Below, piece after piece: positions 27,659-37,357 of a stretch of DNA of 64,000 nt. This DNA is from Flavobacteriaceae bacterium CRH (GTDB lineage: Bacteria > Bacteroidota > Bacteroidia > Flavobacteriales > Flavobacteriaceae). Location of the stretch: positions 124,001-188,000 of the forward strand of contig LMAJ01000008.1 in the NCBI GenBank assembly GCA_001507425.1, given 5' to 3'. Both the position numbers and the translations under genes were made by a program. Every line of letters begins with the position of its first letter. Position 1 is the stretch's first letter. Under the pieces are notes generated by a model. It was not told the origin of the DNA. It worked only from the letters and a program-made list of their open reading frames with translations, and searched no databases.

Positions 27659-28327
27659 ATGAGCTTTTTAAAAAAATTATTTGGAATAGAAAAAAAGGAA
27701 ATTGAAATCCCCGTAAAAGAATTTACAGATGAAGAATATAATACCGATTATGAACTAAAAGAACAGGGCTTAGAAAATGTTTTAGGTAAAATGTACGGAA
27801 TGGTTGGCCATGCTATAATTCCTTTTTCAGTTGGCGGCGCTGTAGACATGTATTATTATCCAAATCATATTTCCGGAACCGGCTTTGCAACAATGGAATT
27901 ATTGGATCCAGATGGAAATGGCCCTAAAAAAAACAGACTTGGAACTTATGAATTAGTTGCTTTTACAAAATTAGCAATTAATGAAGACGAAGAAAACCCA
28001 AATGATTTTAATTTGATCGAAAGACGTTTTTGTGGCATTTTTACAACAATTGGAAACTATTCTTTTCAGGCTGTTTTAAACCCAAATGAAACCATCGAAG
28101 TGCCTAACGGAACTGATGAAAATAACTGTCTGATACTTGATCTTTATAAACCTGAAAACAAAGAATTTAAAATTGGTGAACGTGAACATCATTTACTGCT
28201 TTGCTTAGAAGTTTTTAGAAGTGAAATGGAATATTCCCGAGCTAATGGAAGTGAAAAATTATTAAATCTTTTAAAAGAAAAAGGATTTTATCCTTACAGT
28301 GATTTAGACAGAGATCCTGTTGCGTAA
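27659..28327 (+). CDS. Suppressor-of-fused-like (SUFU) domain protein
   Basis: The 222-residue soluble protein starts MSFLKKLFG, echoing the N-termini of the gene upstream and of the DUF695 gene at 51965 (MSFLDKILG). The core GGAVDMYYYPNHISGTGFAT, then MELLDPD and TYELVAFTKLA, matches the SUFU fold (metal-free interaction domain). Bacterial SUFU proteins are predicted immunity factors against contact-delivered toxins. The C-terminal FYPYSDLDRDPVA is characteristic of one SUFU branch. It lies 34 bases after the DUF6882-like gene, suggesting a two-gene unit. Confidence 0.55.
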   Translation: MSFLKKLFGIEKKEIEIPVKEFTDEEYNTDYELKEQGLENVLGKMYGMVGHAIIPFSVGGAVDMYYYPNHISGTGFATMELLDPDGNGPKKNRLGTYELVAFTKLAINEDEENPNDFNLIERRFCGIFTTIGNYSFQAVLNPNETIEVPNGTDENNCLILDLYKPENKEFKIGEREHHLLLCLEVFRSEMEYSRANGSEKLLNLLKEKGFYPYSDLDRDPVA

Positions 28328-28372
28328 TAAATCATAAAAAACTAAGTTTCTACATATCCATAAAATAACAAA

Positions 28373-29245
28373 ATGAATAAAATTTCAATTCTTCTTTTCT
28401 TAATTTTATCATCAACAACAATCTTTAGTCAAACTAAAAAAGTAAAACCAGCAGAAACTGGTAAACCTTTTGTTTTGGGTGTTATTGATGAAATTGAATC
28501 GAAAGAACTGGGCGAAAAAAGGATTTTAAACATTTATCTTCCGGATAATTACAAACCTGAAGATGCAACAAAATATCCGGTTATTTATTTATTGGATGGT
28601 TCTGCAGATGAAGACTTTATTCACATTGCCGGCTTGGTACAATTTAATAGTTTTGAGTGGATTAATCAGGTTCCAAAATCGATTGTTGTGGGAATTGCAA
28701 CTGTCGATCGAAAAAGGGATTTTACTTTTCCGACTACTATTTCAAAAGATCAAACCAAATTTGCAACAGCCGGACATTCAGATAAATTTATTTCATTTAT
28801 TGAAAAAGAACTCCAACCTTACATTGAAAAGAAATATAAAACAAACAACTCTAAAACGATTATCGGACAATCACTTGGGGGATTATTAGAAACTGAAATC
28901 TTGTTTAAAAAACCAACTCTTTTTAATAAATATATTATTACTAGCCCGAGTTTATGGTGGGACAATGGTTCATTATTCAATAAAGATTCTGTCATTTTTC
29001 AGGAGAATTTTAATCAAAAAACAGATATTTATATTGCTGTTGGCAAAGAAGGGCTTACACCCACAGAAATTCCGAGAGTAATGGAAGTTGATGCTAATTT
29101 ATTAGTCGAAAAAATTAAAACATCAAAAAGTAAAAACATCAAAGTATATTTTGATTATTTACCAGAAGAAAACCACGGAACTATTTTGCATCAGGCTGTT
29201 TCGAATGCGTTTCGGGTTTTATATCCAATACAAACCGCTGAATAA
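28373..29245 (+). CDS. Secreted alpha/beta hydrolase, esterase D-like
   Basis: The 290-residue product has an SPI signal (LSSTTIFSQ) and a PF00756-type esterase fold: RILNIYLPDNY, YPVIYLLDGSADEDF (oxyanion region), the nucleophile in GQSLGG, and the catalytic His in EENHGTIL near the C-terminus. Relatives include Fes/IroE-type siderophore esterases and feruloyl-like esterases. No TonB receptor or siderophore gene is nearby, so the substrate is open. Periplasmic. It sits between the orphan-gene array and the ABC-F gene. Confidence 0.85.
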   Translation: MNKISILLFLILSSTTIFSQTKKVKPAETGKPFVLGVIDEIESKELGEKRILNIYLPDNYKPEDATKYPVIYLLDGSADEDFIHIAGLVQFNSFEWINQVPKSIVVGIATVDRKRDFTFPTTISKDQTKFATAGHSDKFISFIEKELQPYIEKKYKTNNSKTIIGQSLGGLLETEILFKKPTLFNKYIITSPSLWWDNGSLFNKDSVIFQENFNQKTDIYIAVGKEGLTPTEIPRVMEVDANLLVEKIKTSKSKNIKVYFDYLPEENHGTILHQAVSNAFRVLYPIQTAE

Positions 29246-29271
29246 GTGAATTGCTTCATTTATTGTAATAA

Positions 29272-29299
29272 TTGTAAAAAAATATTTTTTATATCTTTG
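29272..29299 (+). promoter_or_regulatory. Promoter of the ABC-F gene
   Basis: TTG at 29272-29274 and TATCTTTG at 29292-29299 (exact TAnnTTTG) are 17 bases apart. The predicted leader is about 105 bases long before the ATG at 29410. Confidence 0.6.
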
Positions 29300-29325
29300 C
29301 CATTATAAACAAACTACACAATTCT

Positions 29326-29411
29326 ATGTGAAAAATAATTTCTTTCAGACAATCAAGACATTAAACTAATACAGTTTGCTCATTTGTTTATTCCTAAAAG
29401 AAAGAAATTAT
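29326..29411 (+). promoter_or_regulatory. Candidate translational attenuator in ABC-F leader
   Basis: A perfect 12-bp inverted repeat has arms 29335-29346 (ataatttctttc) and 29400-29411 (gaaagaaattat). The 3' arm covers the purine-rich ribosome-binding region and the AT of the start codon. Just upstream of the 5' arm is an immediate start-stop, ATG-TGA, at 29326-29331. Leaders of several resistance ABC-F genes work by attenuation. That this one does so is inference. Confidence 0.45.
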
Positions 29412-31002
29412 GCTTACTTTACAGAACATTTCATATCTACATACGAATAGGGATTTGCTATTCGACAAAATTACTTTTACCACTAACAGCCAGGAAAAAA
29501 TAGCCTTAATTGGTAATAATGGTGTTGGAAAATCTACGCTGTTAAAAATCATTGCAGACGAATTACAACCTTCGGGAGGATTACTTAAATACGATGCAAA
29601 ACCGCATTATGTACCTCAGATTTTTGGGCAATTCAATCATCTTACTATTGCAGAAGCTTTGCAGATTGATAAGAAACTCAATGCGCTAAAAGAAATACTC
29701 AACGGAAATGTAACCGAAGAAAATTTGAATATATTAGACGATGACTGGACACTTGAAGACCGCTGTAATGAAGCGTTACAATATTGGCAATTAGACAATT
29801 TAGATCTAAATCAAAAATTGGAAGCTTTAAGCGGCGGACAAAAAACAAAAATTTTTCTTGCAGGAATTTCCATTCATCAACCTGACCTTATTTTACTTGA
29901 TGAACCCAGTAACCATCTGGATTTAGCTGCGAGAACATTATTGTACGGGTTTATACAAAATACTTCGAGCACATTGCTTATTGTAAGTCATGACAGGAAA
30001 TTGCTCAATCTTTTAAATACAGTTTACGAATTAAATAAACATGGCATTGCTGTTTATGGCGGCAACTACGATTTTTATGCTGAACAAAAGCAAATAGAAA
30101 ATAGTGCTTTGCATCACGACATTCAGAGTAAGGAAAAAGCGTTACGAAAGGCCAAAGAAAAAGAACGCGAAACATTAGAGCGACAGCATAAATTAGATTC
30201 ACGTGGAGAAAAAAAGCAAAAGAAAGCAGGAGTTTCCAGAATCATGATGAATACGTTGCGCAACAATGCTGAAAACAGCACATCAAAAGCAAAAAGTGTT
30301 CATGCTGAAAAAATTGGTGGCATTTCACAGGAACTTCAAAATTTGCGTTCTGGTTTGCCTGAAATAGATAAAATGAAATTTGGTTTTGATAACACTTCAC
30401 TACATAAAGGCAAAATAATATTTACGGCAAAAGATATTAACTTTGGCTATACCCATCAATTGCTTTGGAAGGAGAATCTGAATTTTCAAATTTTAAGCGG
30501 TGAACGTATTGTTTTAAAAGTACCAAACGGTTCCGGAAAAACAACATTGATCAAAATAATTACAGGAAAATTAATTCCTAAACAAGGAACAGTTTACAAA
30601 GCAAATTCAAAAATAGTTTATATAGATCAGGATTATTCTCTAATCGATAATCGACTAACAGTTTATGAGCAAGCTCAAAAATTTAATATTTCGGCCTTAC
30701 AGGAACATGATATACGAATGAGACTCAACAGGTTTCTGTTTTCACAAAATGAACTCAATAAAACCTGCAATGCTTTAAGCGGTGGAGAAAAAATGCGATT
30801 AATGCTTTGCTGTTTAACCATAAACAATGAGGCGCCGGATATTATTATTTTAGATGAACCAACTAATAATTTAGACATTCAAAATATTGAAATTTTAACT
30901 GCTGCCATTAATGAATACGACGGAACTCTCGTTGTGGTTTCGCATGACGAATATTTTCTGGAACAGATTAATATTCAAAATACAATAGAATTAACCATCT
31001 AG
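29410..31002 (+). CDS. ABC-F family ATPase (two ATP-binding domains)
   Basis: The 530-residue protein has two ABC ATPase domains and no membrane segments, the ABC-F layout. These are translation factors that bind the ribosomal E site, and some protect against antibiotics. Domain 1 has GNNGVGKST, LSGGQKTK and LLDEPSNHLDL. The linker (about residues 230-320) is highly charged (KEKALRKAKEKERETLERQH) and includes GEKKQKKAGVSRIMMN. Domain 2 has PNGSGKTT, LSGGEKMR and ILDEPTNNLDI. There is no C-terminal extension. Housekeeping or resistance type cannot be told from sequence alone; the long leader hints at inducible control. Confidence 0.9.
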   Translation: MLTLQNISYLHTNRDLLFDKITFTTNSQEKIALIGNNGVGKSTLLKIIADELQPSGGLLKYDAKPHYVPQIFGQFNHLTIAEALQIDKKLNALKEILNGNVTEENLNILDDDWTLEDRCNEALQYWQLDNLDLNQKLEALSGGQKTKIFLAGISIHQPDLILLDEPSNHLDLAARTLLYGFIQNTSSTLLIVSHDRKLLNLLNTVYELNKHGIAVYGGNYDFYAEQKQIENSALHHDIQSKEKALRKAKEKERETLERQHKLDSRGEKKQKKAGVSRIMMNTLRNNAENSTSKAKSVHAEKIGGISQELQNLRSGLPEIDKMKFGFDNTSLHKGKIIFTAKDINFGYTHQLLWKENLNFQILSGERIVLKVPNGSGKTTLIKIITGKLIPKQGTVYKANSKIVYIDQDYSLIDNRLTVYEQAQKFNISALQEHDIRMRLNRFLFSQNELNKTCNALSGGEKMRLMLCCLTINNEAPDIIILDEPTNNLDIQNIEILTAAINEYDGTLVVVSHDEYFLEQINIQNTIELTI

Positions 31003-31056
31003 AAAAACAGTATTAATTTTTAAATTTGTAAGACTTTCAATTTAAACTTTTTTATT

Positions 31057-31425
31057 ATGACCGTAAATAAACAAACTGTTAGAGAATATATGGACGCTTT
31101 CAGGGTAACTGATCACGAAAGAATTCTTAATTGTCTTACCGATGATGTTGTTTGGGAAATGCCCGGAATTTATCAGCATATTGGAAAAAAAGCATTTGAC
31201 AAAGAAATCGAAAATGAAAATTTCGTTGGAAGCCCGACTATACAAATTATAAAATTGATTGAAGAAAATAATATTGTAATCGCCGAAGGTGCCGTGCAAG
31301 GAATAATGAAAAACGGAAATATTCTGGATGCCGTTTTTTGTGATGTTTTTGAAATGGAAAATGGCAAAATTAAAAAACTGACTTCGTATTTAATGTCTAA
31401 AAATGCAAATTTGAAATTTGAGTAA
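31057..31425 (+). CDS. NTF2-like (SnoaL-type) protein
   Basis: The 122-residue protein fits the cone-shaped NTF2/SnoaL fold: an N-terminal helix VREYMDAFRVTDHERILNCL, DDVVWEMPGIY, a middle helix, then strands VIAEGAVQGIMKNG and DAVFCDVFEMENGKIKKL. The protein has the usual size for single-domain members, which include small hydrolases, isomerases and many of unknown role. TAAATTTG at 31021-31028 is a possible -7 box 28 bases upstream of the ATG. The gene probably forms its own unit after the ABC-F gene. Confidence 0.8.
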   Translation: MTVNKQTVREYMDAFRVTDHERILNCLTDDVVWEMPGIYQHIGKKAFDKEIENENFVGSPTIQIIKLIEENNIVIAEGAVQGIMKNGNILDAVFCDVFEMENGKIKKLTSYLMSKNANLKFE

Positions 31426-31434
31426 ACTTATTTT

Positions 31435-31536
31435 TTGTCATCCTGGCGAAGGAAGTATCACACTCGTAACTCTACAAAGATTGGCGTTTTTTATTGCGGA
31501 GTTTATAGTGTGATACTTCCTTCGTCAGGATGACAA
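31435..31536. repeat. Inverted-repeat element, family E copy 2
   Basis: Arms 31435-31463 and 31508-31536 (ttgtcatcctggcgaagg... and its near-perfect complement) enclose tctacaaagattggcg, the family's conserved interior. It lies between convergent genes, 10 bases after the NTF2-like stop and 15 bases before the ComM-like stop, and could serve as a bidirectional terminator. Confidence 0.75.
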
Positions 31537-31550
31537 TATTGAGTAATTAT

Positions 31551-33086
31551 TTAACCTAACCATCCATCACGATCTAAACTTCTATACTGAATTGCTTCGG
31601 CAATATGCGATGGAATAATTTGTGGTGCAGCATCAAGATCTGCAATTGTTCTGGCCACTTTCAAAATCCTGTCGTATGCTCTTGCAGAAAGGTTTAATCG
31701 TTCCATTACTGTTTTTAATAATTGTTTAGATTGTTCATCAAGCGCACAAAATTCCCTGATTTGTTTTGTATTCATTTGGGCATTGTAATGAATATTAGGC
31801 GATTCCTCAAAGCGTATCGACTGAAGTTCTCGGGCTGCAGTAACACGTTTTCGAATTTCGACACTGCTTTCTGCTTTTCTGTCGTCTGATAATTTCTCGA
31901 AAGGAACTGGCGTAACTTCAATATGAATATCAATTCGGTCTAACAATGGCCCTGAAATTTTACTCATGTAACGTTGCATTTCGTGTGGTGAAGAAGTATT
32001 TGGCATACTCGGATCGTTAAAAAATCCACTCGGGCTTGGGTTCATACTTGCCACCAACATAAACGAAGACGGATATGTCACGGTAAATTTTGCTCTGGAA
32101 ATCGTTACTTCACGATCTTCAAGCGGCTGACGCATTACTTCGAGAACATCGCGTTTAAATTCCGGCAGCTCATCTAAAAATAAAACCCCATTATGTGCCA
32201 TCGATATTTCGCCCGGTTGCGGGTAACTCCCGCCTCCTACCAAAGCAACATTCGAAATTGTGTGATGCGGACTGCGAAATGGACGTTGATTCATTAAACC
32301 TACTTCTTTTAATTTTCCGGCAACGCTGTGAATTTTAGTGGTTTCTAATGCTTCACGCAATGTCATTGGAGGCAAAATACTTGGCAATCTTTTAGCCAGC
32401 ATTGTTTTTCCTGCTCCGGGCGGGCCAATCAAAATAATATTATGCCCTCCGGAAGCCGCAATTTCCATACAACGTTTTATACTTTCCTGCCCTCGCACAT
32501 CAGAAAAGTCAAATTCAGGGAAATCGAGTGTTTTATAAAACTCGGTTCTCGTATCAATAACTGTAGGTTCAAGCGTTCCTCTTCCTTCAAAAAAATCAAT
32601 TACTTCCTGCAGATTTTCAACGCCGTAGACATCTAAACCTGCTACAATTGCGGCTTCTTTTACATTTTGTTTTGGAAGAAAAAAGCCTTTATAACCTTCT
32701 TCTTTTGCTTTTATAGCAATTGGCAAAGCTCCGTTTATAGATTGCAAACTTCCGTCTAATGAAAGTTCGCCCATAATAATATATTGTTCGACATCTGGTG
32801 CTTTTATCTGATCTGAACCAACCAAAATTCCGATTGCCAAGGGCAAATCATAAGCAGAACCTTCTTTTCGCAAGTCTGCGGGCGCCATATTTATGGTTAT
32901 TTTTTTTCCGGGAAGGCTTAATCCATTATTTTTAAGTGCGGCTGCAATACGAAAACTGCTTTCTTTTATGGCATTATCCGGCAATCCAACTAAATGATAA
33001 CCAATACCTTTATCCATATGAACTTCAACGGTAATTGTTGTAGCTTCAACTCCAAAAACAGCACTTCCATAAACTTTTACTAACAT
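31551..33086 (-). CDS. comM: ComM/YifB-like Mg-chelatase-type AAA+ ATPase
   Basis: The 511-residue protein matches the YifB/ComM family. The N-terminal Lon/S5-like domain has GYHLVGLPDNAIKESSFRIA and APADLRKEGSAYDLP. The AAA+ module has Walker A GPPGAGKT at residues 221-228, FRSPHHTISNVALVGGG, Walker B GVLFLDELPEF, and a C-terminal Mg-chelatase lid (ARTIADLDA, HIAEAIQYRSLDR). ComM of Vibrio is a hexameric branch-migration helicase that helps integrate DNA during natural transformation. The family is also present in non-competent bacteria. It is transcribed alone on the minus strand. Confidence 0.92.
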   Translation of the reverse strand: MLVKVYGSAVFGVEATTITVEVHMDKGIGYHLVGLPDNAIKESSFRIAAALKNNGLSLPGKKITINMAPADLRKEGSAYDLPLAIGILVGSDQIKAPDVEQYIIMGELSLDGSLQSINGALPIAIKAKEEGYKGFFLPKQNVKEAAIVAGLDVYGVENLQEVIDFFEGRGTLEPTVIDTRTEFYKTLDFPEFDFSDVRGQESIKRCMEIAASGGHNIILIGPPGAGKTMLAKRLPSILPPMTLREALETTKIHSVAGKLKEVGLMNQRPFRSPHHTISNVALVGGGSYPQPGEISMAHNGVLFLDELPEFKRDVLEVMRQPLEDREVTISRAKFTVTYPSSFMLVASMNPSPSGFFNDPSMPNTSSPHEMQRYMSKISGPLLDRIDIHIEVTPVPFEKLSDDRKAESSVEIRKRVTAARELQSIRFEESPNIHYNAQMNTKQIREFCALDEQSKQLLKTVMERLNLSARAYDRILKVARTIADLDAAPQIIPSHIAEAIQYRSLDRDGWLG

Positions 33087-33233
33087 AATTTGATTTCTAT
33101 TGAAAAGTAAAAGTATTTAATTATGTAGAAAAATAATAATTATTTGTAAATATTTTATTACAATTTAACCTTGTGGATTATAGCAAGTTTTAAAAAATAA
33201 AAATACTTTATTAAAACTGATTACAAAATTGGG

Positions 33234-34208
33234 TTAAAAACTCAATCCAATTTGATTTTTAATTTCCTCAACAATTTTACTCAAATCCAGACTATTTTGA
33301 TGTGACCAAAGTTCGCTTTCAATCTGATTGTTTCTAATACTTTTATGGCATTCCATAACTTCATATGTATATCCTTTTCCGAGATTTGGCAAACTAAAAG
33401 TATTTTCAATTTCATCTTTAACAATAGCATATCCATCAGCCATAAACCACGGTGCATTTAGTTCTATTCTGCCTTTTGTGCCGCCAATAACAGCTTTCAT
33501 ATCAGATTCTGAAACTATTGAGGCATGTAAAACTGCCTGAGCGTTATCATAATTTAAAATCATTGCTGTTTGCAAATCAATATCATTTTTATGAAAAATA
33601 GATTTTGCTATTATTTCTTTTGGAATTCCAAGCATTATATAAGATAGAAATAATGGATATACGCCGATATCAAACAAAGCTCCTCCTCCACTCTTTTTAT
33701 CAAATAATCGGCGCCCTTCTGTTTCGCTTCCAATAAAAGCAAAATCTGCTTTGATGTAATTTACTTGCCCGATTTCTCCATTTTTAACTTTCGATAAAAC
33801 ATCCAGAACGGATGGAATAAAACGTGTCCAGAAAGCTTCCATAAAAAATTTATTCTGTTTTCTCGAAGCTTCAATCATACGAACGGCATCAGCATAAGAA
33901 ATTGCGATTGGTTTTTCGCATAAAACATGTTTTCCGTTTTGCAACGCTTTTATAGATAATTCGGCATGAGAATTATGTGGTGTGGCAATGTATACAATAT
34001 CAACTTCGGGATCGGCAAAAAGAGCTTCATACGAGTCATACGCTTTTGGACAATTATACTTTCCGGCAAATTCATTTGCATTATCCTGATTTCGCGACGC
34101 TACGGCAACCAATTCAGCATCATCAACTAATAACAAATCCGTTGCAAACTGATTTGCAATATTTCCTAAACCTATAATTGCCCATTTTATGCTATTCTTA
34201 AATTCCAT
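33234..34208 (-). CDS. Gfo/Idh/MocA family oxidoreductase
   Basis: The 324-residue cytoplasmic enzyme has an N-terminal NAD(P) Rossmann fold (KWAIIGLGNIANQFATDL), the family motif GKHVLCEKPIAISYADA with the catalytic-site lysine in EKP, and a C-terminal alpha/beta domain (GGGALFDIGVYPLF, with Asp and Tyr in the active-site pattern). Family members oxidise or reduce sugars and sugar-like compounds, or dihydrodiols. The length and the ALFDIGVYPL signature suit the dihydrodiol dehydrogenase-like branch. The substrate is not known. It is divergent from the amidohydrolase pair at 34338. Confidence 0.88.
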   Translation of the reverse strand: MEFKNSIKWAIIGLGNIANQFATDLLLVDDAELVAVASRNQDNANEFAGKYNCPKAYDSYEALFADPEVDIVYIATPHNSHAELSIKALQNGKHVLCEKPIAISYADAVRMIEASRKQNKFFMEAFWTRFIPSVLDVLSKVKNGEIGQVNYIKADFAFIGSETEGRRLFDKKSGGGALFDIGVYPLFLSYIMLGIPKEIIAKSIFHKNDIDLQTAMILNYDNAQAVLHASIVSESDMKAVIGGTKGRIELNAPWFMADGYAIVKDEIENTFSLPNLGKGYTYEVMECHKSIRNNQIESELWSHQNSLDLSKIVEEIKNQIGLSF

Positions 34209-34337
34209 AATATTCTCTTATGCTACGCTAATAAAGGCTTCATTAAATTTTATCGAAAATAAAGAAAAAACTTTATAAAAAACAAAATGTCCTTAGCATA
34301 TATTTCATATTTTTAGCACAAAATAAGCGAATCATAT

Positions 34338-37337
34338 ATGAAAAAATCCCTACTACTACTCTTTTTGAGTGTTTTTTTAACAAAAACGTATGCTCAAGAT
34401 TATTTTCCAATTAATGAAAGTGTGCACAACAAAAACAAAAATTATACTATTTTTATTAATGCCACTATTTATGTTACTCCAACTCAAAAAATTGAAAAAG
34501 GAACTTTACTTGTTCAGGACGGTAAAGTTGTTGCTGTTGGAAATTCTGTTTCAATTCCAAAAAATGCTATTACAATAGATTTAGAAGGAAAAACTATTTA
34601 TCCTTCCTTTATTGATATTTACACCAGTTTCGGGATTGAAAAACCAAAAAGAAATATAACTCCGGGACGTGACCGTAACCCTTTATATGATACGAAACGA
34701 GTTGGCTATTACTGGAACGAAAGTATTCGGCCGGAACAAAATGGCTACGAAACCTTTAAATATGACCAACCCAAAGCTGATGAATTACTAAAAGCGGGGT
34801 TTGGTGTCGTTGGCACTCATATTACCGATGGAGTTGCGCAGGGAAGCGGTATTTTAGTAGCGCTGAATAATACAGATAACAGCAAACAAATTATAGCAAA
34901 TAAAGTTACCAATCATTTTGCGTTTACGAAAAGTGCTATGACAAATCAGGCTTATCCAAGTTCTTTAATGGGAATGATGGCTTTATTGCGCCAGATGTAT
35001 TTAGACTTAGACTGGTACAAAAAAGGAAATTCTACAACTAAGGATTTATCATTAGAAGCTTTGGCAGACAATGAAAAACTGATCCAGATTTTTGCGACAG
35101 AAGATAAATTAAACAGTTTAAGAGCCTCAAAAATTGCAAAAGAATTTGGTTTGAACTATGTTTTAAAAGGCAGCGGAAATGAATTTGAAAGAATTGAAGA
35201 AATTAAAAATACGAACGCAAAATTCATAATTCCTATCAGTTTTCCTGAAGCTTATGATGTATCAAATCCATATTTATCGAACCAGATTGAACTGGCAGAT
35301 ATGCGTTTCTGGAATCAGGCTCCAACAAATTTAAAAGTACTTTCAGATAACGGAATTGTTTTTGCCCTGACTACAGACAAATTAAAAAAAACAGAAGATT
35401 TTAAACCTAATTTATTAAAAGCCATAAAATATGGTTTTGATAAAACGAAAGCATTAGAAGCTTTAACCACTATTCCGGCTGCACTTTTAGGCAAAGGTGA
35501 TGAAATTGGCAGTTTAAAAATTGGCAGTTATGCTAACTTTCTAATTACGTCTGGAGAAATTTTTGATGAGAAAACAGTTTTATACGAAAATTGGGTACAA
35601 GGAAGTAAATTTATCGTAAACGACATTACTACAAAAGATATTCGCGGCAATTATGATTTAACCGTTGGAAAAGATATTTATAAATGGAAAATTGACGGTA
35701 CTCCCGAAGCTCAAAAATCTGAAGTAACGACAATTGACGCTAAAAAAATAAAAAGTACATTCAGTTTTTCTAAAAACTGGATTTCACTTCTAATAAAACC
35801 TGCTGATTCGATAAAATCTAATTTTACCCGTTTAACCGGATTTGTAGAAAAAACAGATCGTTTGTCTGGAAAAGCCGTTTTACCAAATGGAGATGAATTA
35901 GAATGGACAGCATTGAAAACGAGTAACTTTGTTGCAGTAAAAGATTCTGCTAAGGCTCAAAAACCAAATGCGGTTGTTCCGGTAACATACCCGAATATCG
36001 CTTTTGGTGATTCAAAAAAGCTAACAGCCCAAACTTTATTATTCAAAAATGCTACAGTTTGGACTAATGAAAAAGAGGGCATTTTAACCGAAACTGATGT
36101 TTTGATTAAAAATGGAAAAATTGCTGCTGTAGGAAAAAATCTTTCAGACGCAGCCGCTATCGTTATTGATGCAAAAGGCAAACATATTACGAGCGGAATT
36201 ATTGATGAACATTCACATATTGCTATTTCTAAAGGTGTAAACGAAAGCGGCCATAACGCTACTGCCGAAGTAACGATTCAGGATGTTGTAAACTCAGAAG
36301 ACATCAATATTTACAGAGATTTAGCCGGAGGTGTAACAATTTCTCAATTATTGCACGGATCTGCAAACCCAATTGGTGGCCGGTCTGCTATTGTAAAATG
36401 GAAATGGGGCTCTTCTGCCGACGAAATGTTATATAAAAACCAACCTAAATTTATCAAATTCGCCTTGGGCGAAAACGTAAAACAAGCCAATTGGGGAATT
36501 GATAACCCAACCCGTTTTCCTCAAACAAGAATGGGTGTTGAACAAGTATTTACAGATTACTTTCAACTTGCCAAAGAATACGACGAAAACTGGAAAAAAT
36601 TTAACGCTGGTTCTAAAAAAGGAAAAGCACCAAGAGTGGATTTAGAATTGCAAACACTTGCAGAAATTTTAAATAAAGAACGTTTCATTACCTGTCACTC
36701 TTATGTAGAATCTGAAATTTTGATGCTGATGAATGTGGCGGATAAATTTAATTTTAAAGTAAACACATTTACCCATATTCTTGAAGGTTACAAAGTTGCT
36801 GATAAAATGAAAGAACACGGCGTTGGAGCTTCAACATTCTCTGATTGGTGGGCTTATAAGTTTGAGGTAAACGACGCGATTCCGTTTAACGGACCTATAA
36901 TGCACAACCAGGGTCTGGTTGTTGCTTATAATTCTGATGATGCCGAAATGTCTCGCAGATTAAATCAGGAAGCTGCAAAAGCAGTTAAATACGGAAACAT
37001 TTCTGAAGAAGATGCCTGGAAATTTGTAACCTTAAATCCTGCCAAATTATTGCATATTGATGATAAAGTTGGAAGCCTTAAAATAGGCAAAGATGCCGAT
37101 GTTGTTTTATGGAGCGACAATCCTTTGTCTATATATGCTAAAGTAGAAAAAACAATTATTGAAGGTGTTGTCTATTTCGACATTGAAAAAGATGCTGAAA
37201 AACAATTGTCTATTACTAAAGAAAGAAATATGTTGATTGGACAAATGCTGCAGGAAAAAAACAGCGGATCGCCTACGCAACAACCAGCCAAAAAAGAAAA
37301 GAAAGAATATCACTGTGACACTTTAGAAGAAATTTAA
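34338..37337 (+). CDS. Secreted tandem amidohydrolase-family protein
   Basis: The 999-residue product has an SPI signal (LFLSVFLTKTYAQ) and two amidohydrolase-like halves. The C-terminal half (about 560-960) is intact: DEHSHIAIS gives metal ligands His625 and His627, and CHSYVES, FTHILEGYK and AYNSDDAEMSRR provide later ligands. The N-terminal half (about 35-430) has the same beta-sandwich entry (ATIYVTPTQKIEKGTLLVQDGK) but reads YPSFIDIYTSF where HxH is expected, so it looks catalytically dead. A basic GSPTQQPAKKEKKEYHC tail ends the protein. Periplasmic; imidazolonepropionase/dipeptidase-like by motif. The neighbouring gene 20 bases on is a related protein. Confidence 0.85.
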   Translation: MKKSLLLLFLSVFLTKTYAQDYFPINESVHNKNKNYTIFINATIYVTPTQKIEKGTLLVQDGKVVAVGNSVSIPKNAITIDLEGKTIYPSFIDIYTSFGIEKPKRNITPGRDRNPLYDTKRVGYYWNESIRPEQNGYETFKYDQPKADELLKAGFGVVGTHITDGVAQGSGILVALNNTDNSKQIIANKVTNHFAFTKSAMTNQAYPSSLMGMMALLRQMYLDLDWYKKGNSTTKDLSLEALADNEKLIQIFATEDKLNSLRASKIAKEFGLNYVLKGSGNEFERIEEIKNTNAKFIIPISFPEAYDVSNPYLSNQIELADMRFWNQAPTNLKVLSDNGIVFALTTDKLKKTEDFKPNLLKAIKYGFDKTKALEALTTIPAALLGKGDEIGSLKIGSYANFLITSGEIFDEKTVLYENWVQGSKFIVNDITTKDIRGNYDLTVGKDIYKWKIDGTPEAQKSEVTTIDAKKIKSTFSFSKNWISLLIKPADSIKSNFTRLTGFVEKTDRLSGKAVLPNGDELEWTALKTSNFVAVKDSAKAQKPNAVVPVTYPNIAFGDSKKLTAQTLLFKNATVWTNEKEGILTETDVLIKNGKIAAVGKNLSDAAAIVIDAKGKHITSGIIDEHSHIAISKGVNESGHNATAEVTIQDVVNSEDINIYRDLAGGVTISQLLHGSANPIGGRSAIVKWKWGSSADEMLYKNQPKFIKFALGENVKQANWGIDNPTRFPQTRMGVEQVFTDYFQLAKEYDENWKKFNAGSKKGKAPRVDLELQTLAEILNKERFITCHSYVESEILMLMNVADKFNFKVNTFTHILEGYKVADKMKEHGVGASTFSDWWAYKFEVNDAIPFNGPIMHNQGLVVAYNSDDAEMSRRLNQEAAKAVKYGNISEEDAWKFVTLNPAKLLHIDDKVGSLKIGKDADVVLWSDNPLSIYAKVEKTIIEGVVYFDIEKDAEKQLSITKERNMLIGQMLQEKNSGSPTQQPAKKEKKEYHCDTLEEI

Positions 37338-37357
37338 ACGCTTTAAAAAAGTTGATA

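Noticed and set aside
28563..28889. 108-codon frame inside the esterase gene in another frame
   Set aside because: It is a shadow of the real coding frame, whose product has all esterase motifs.
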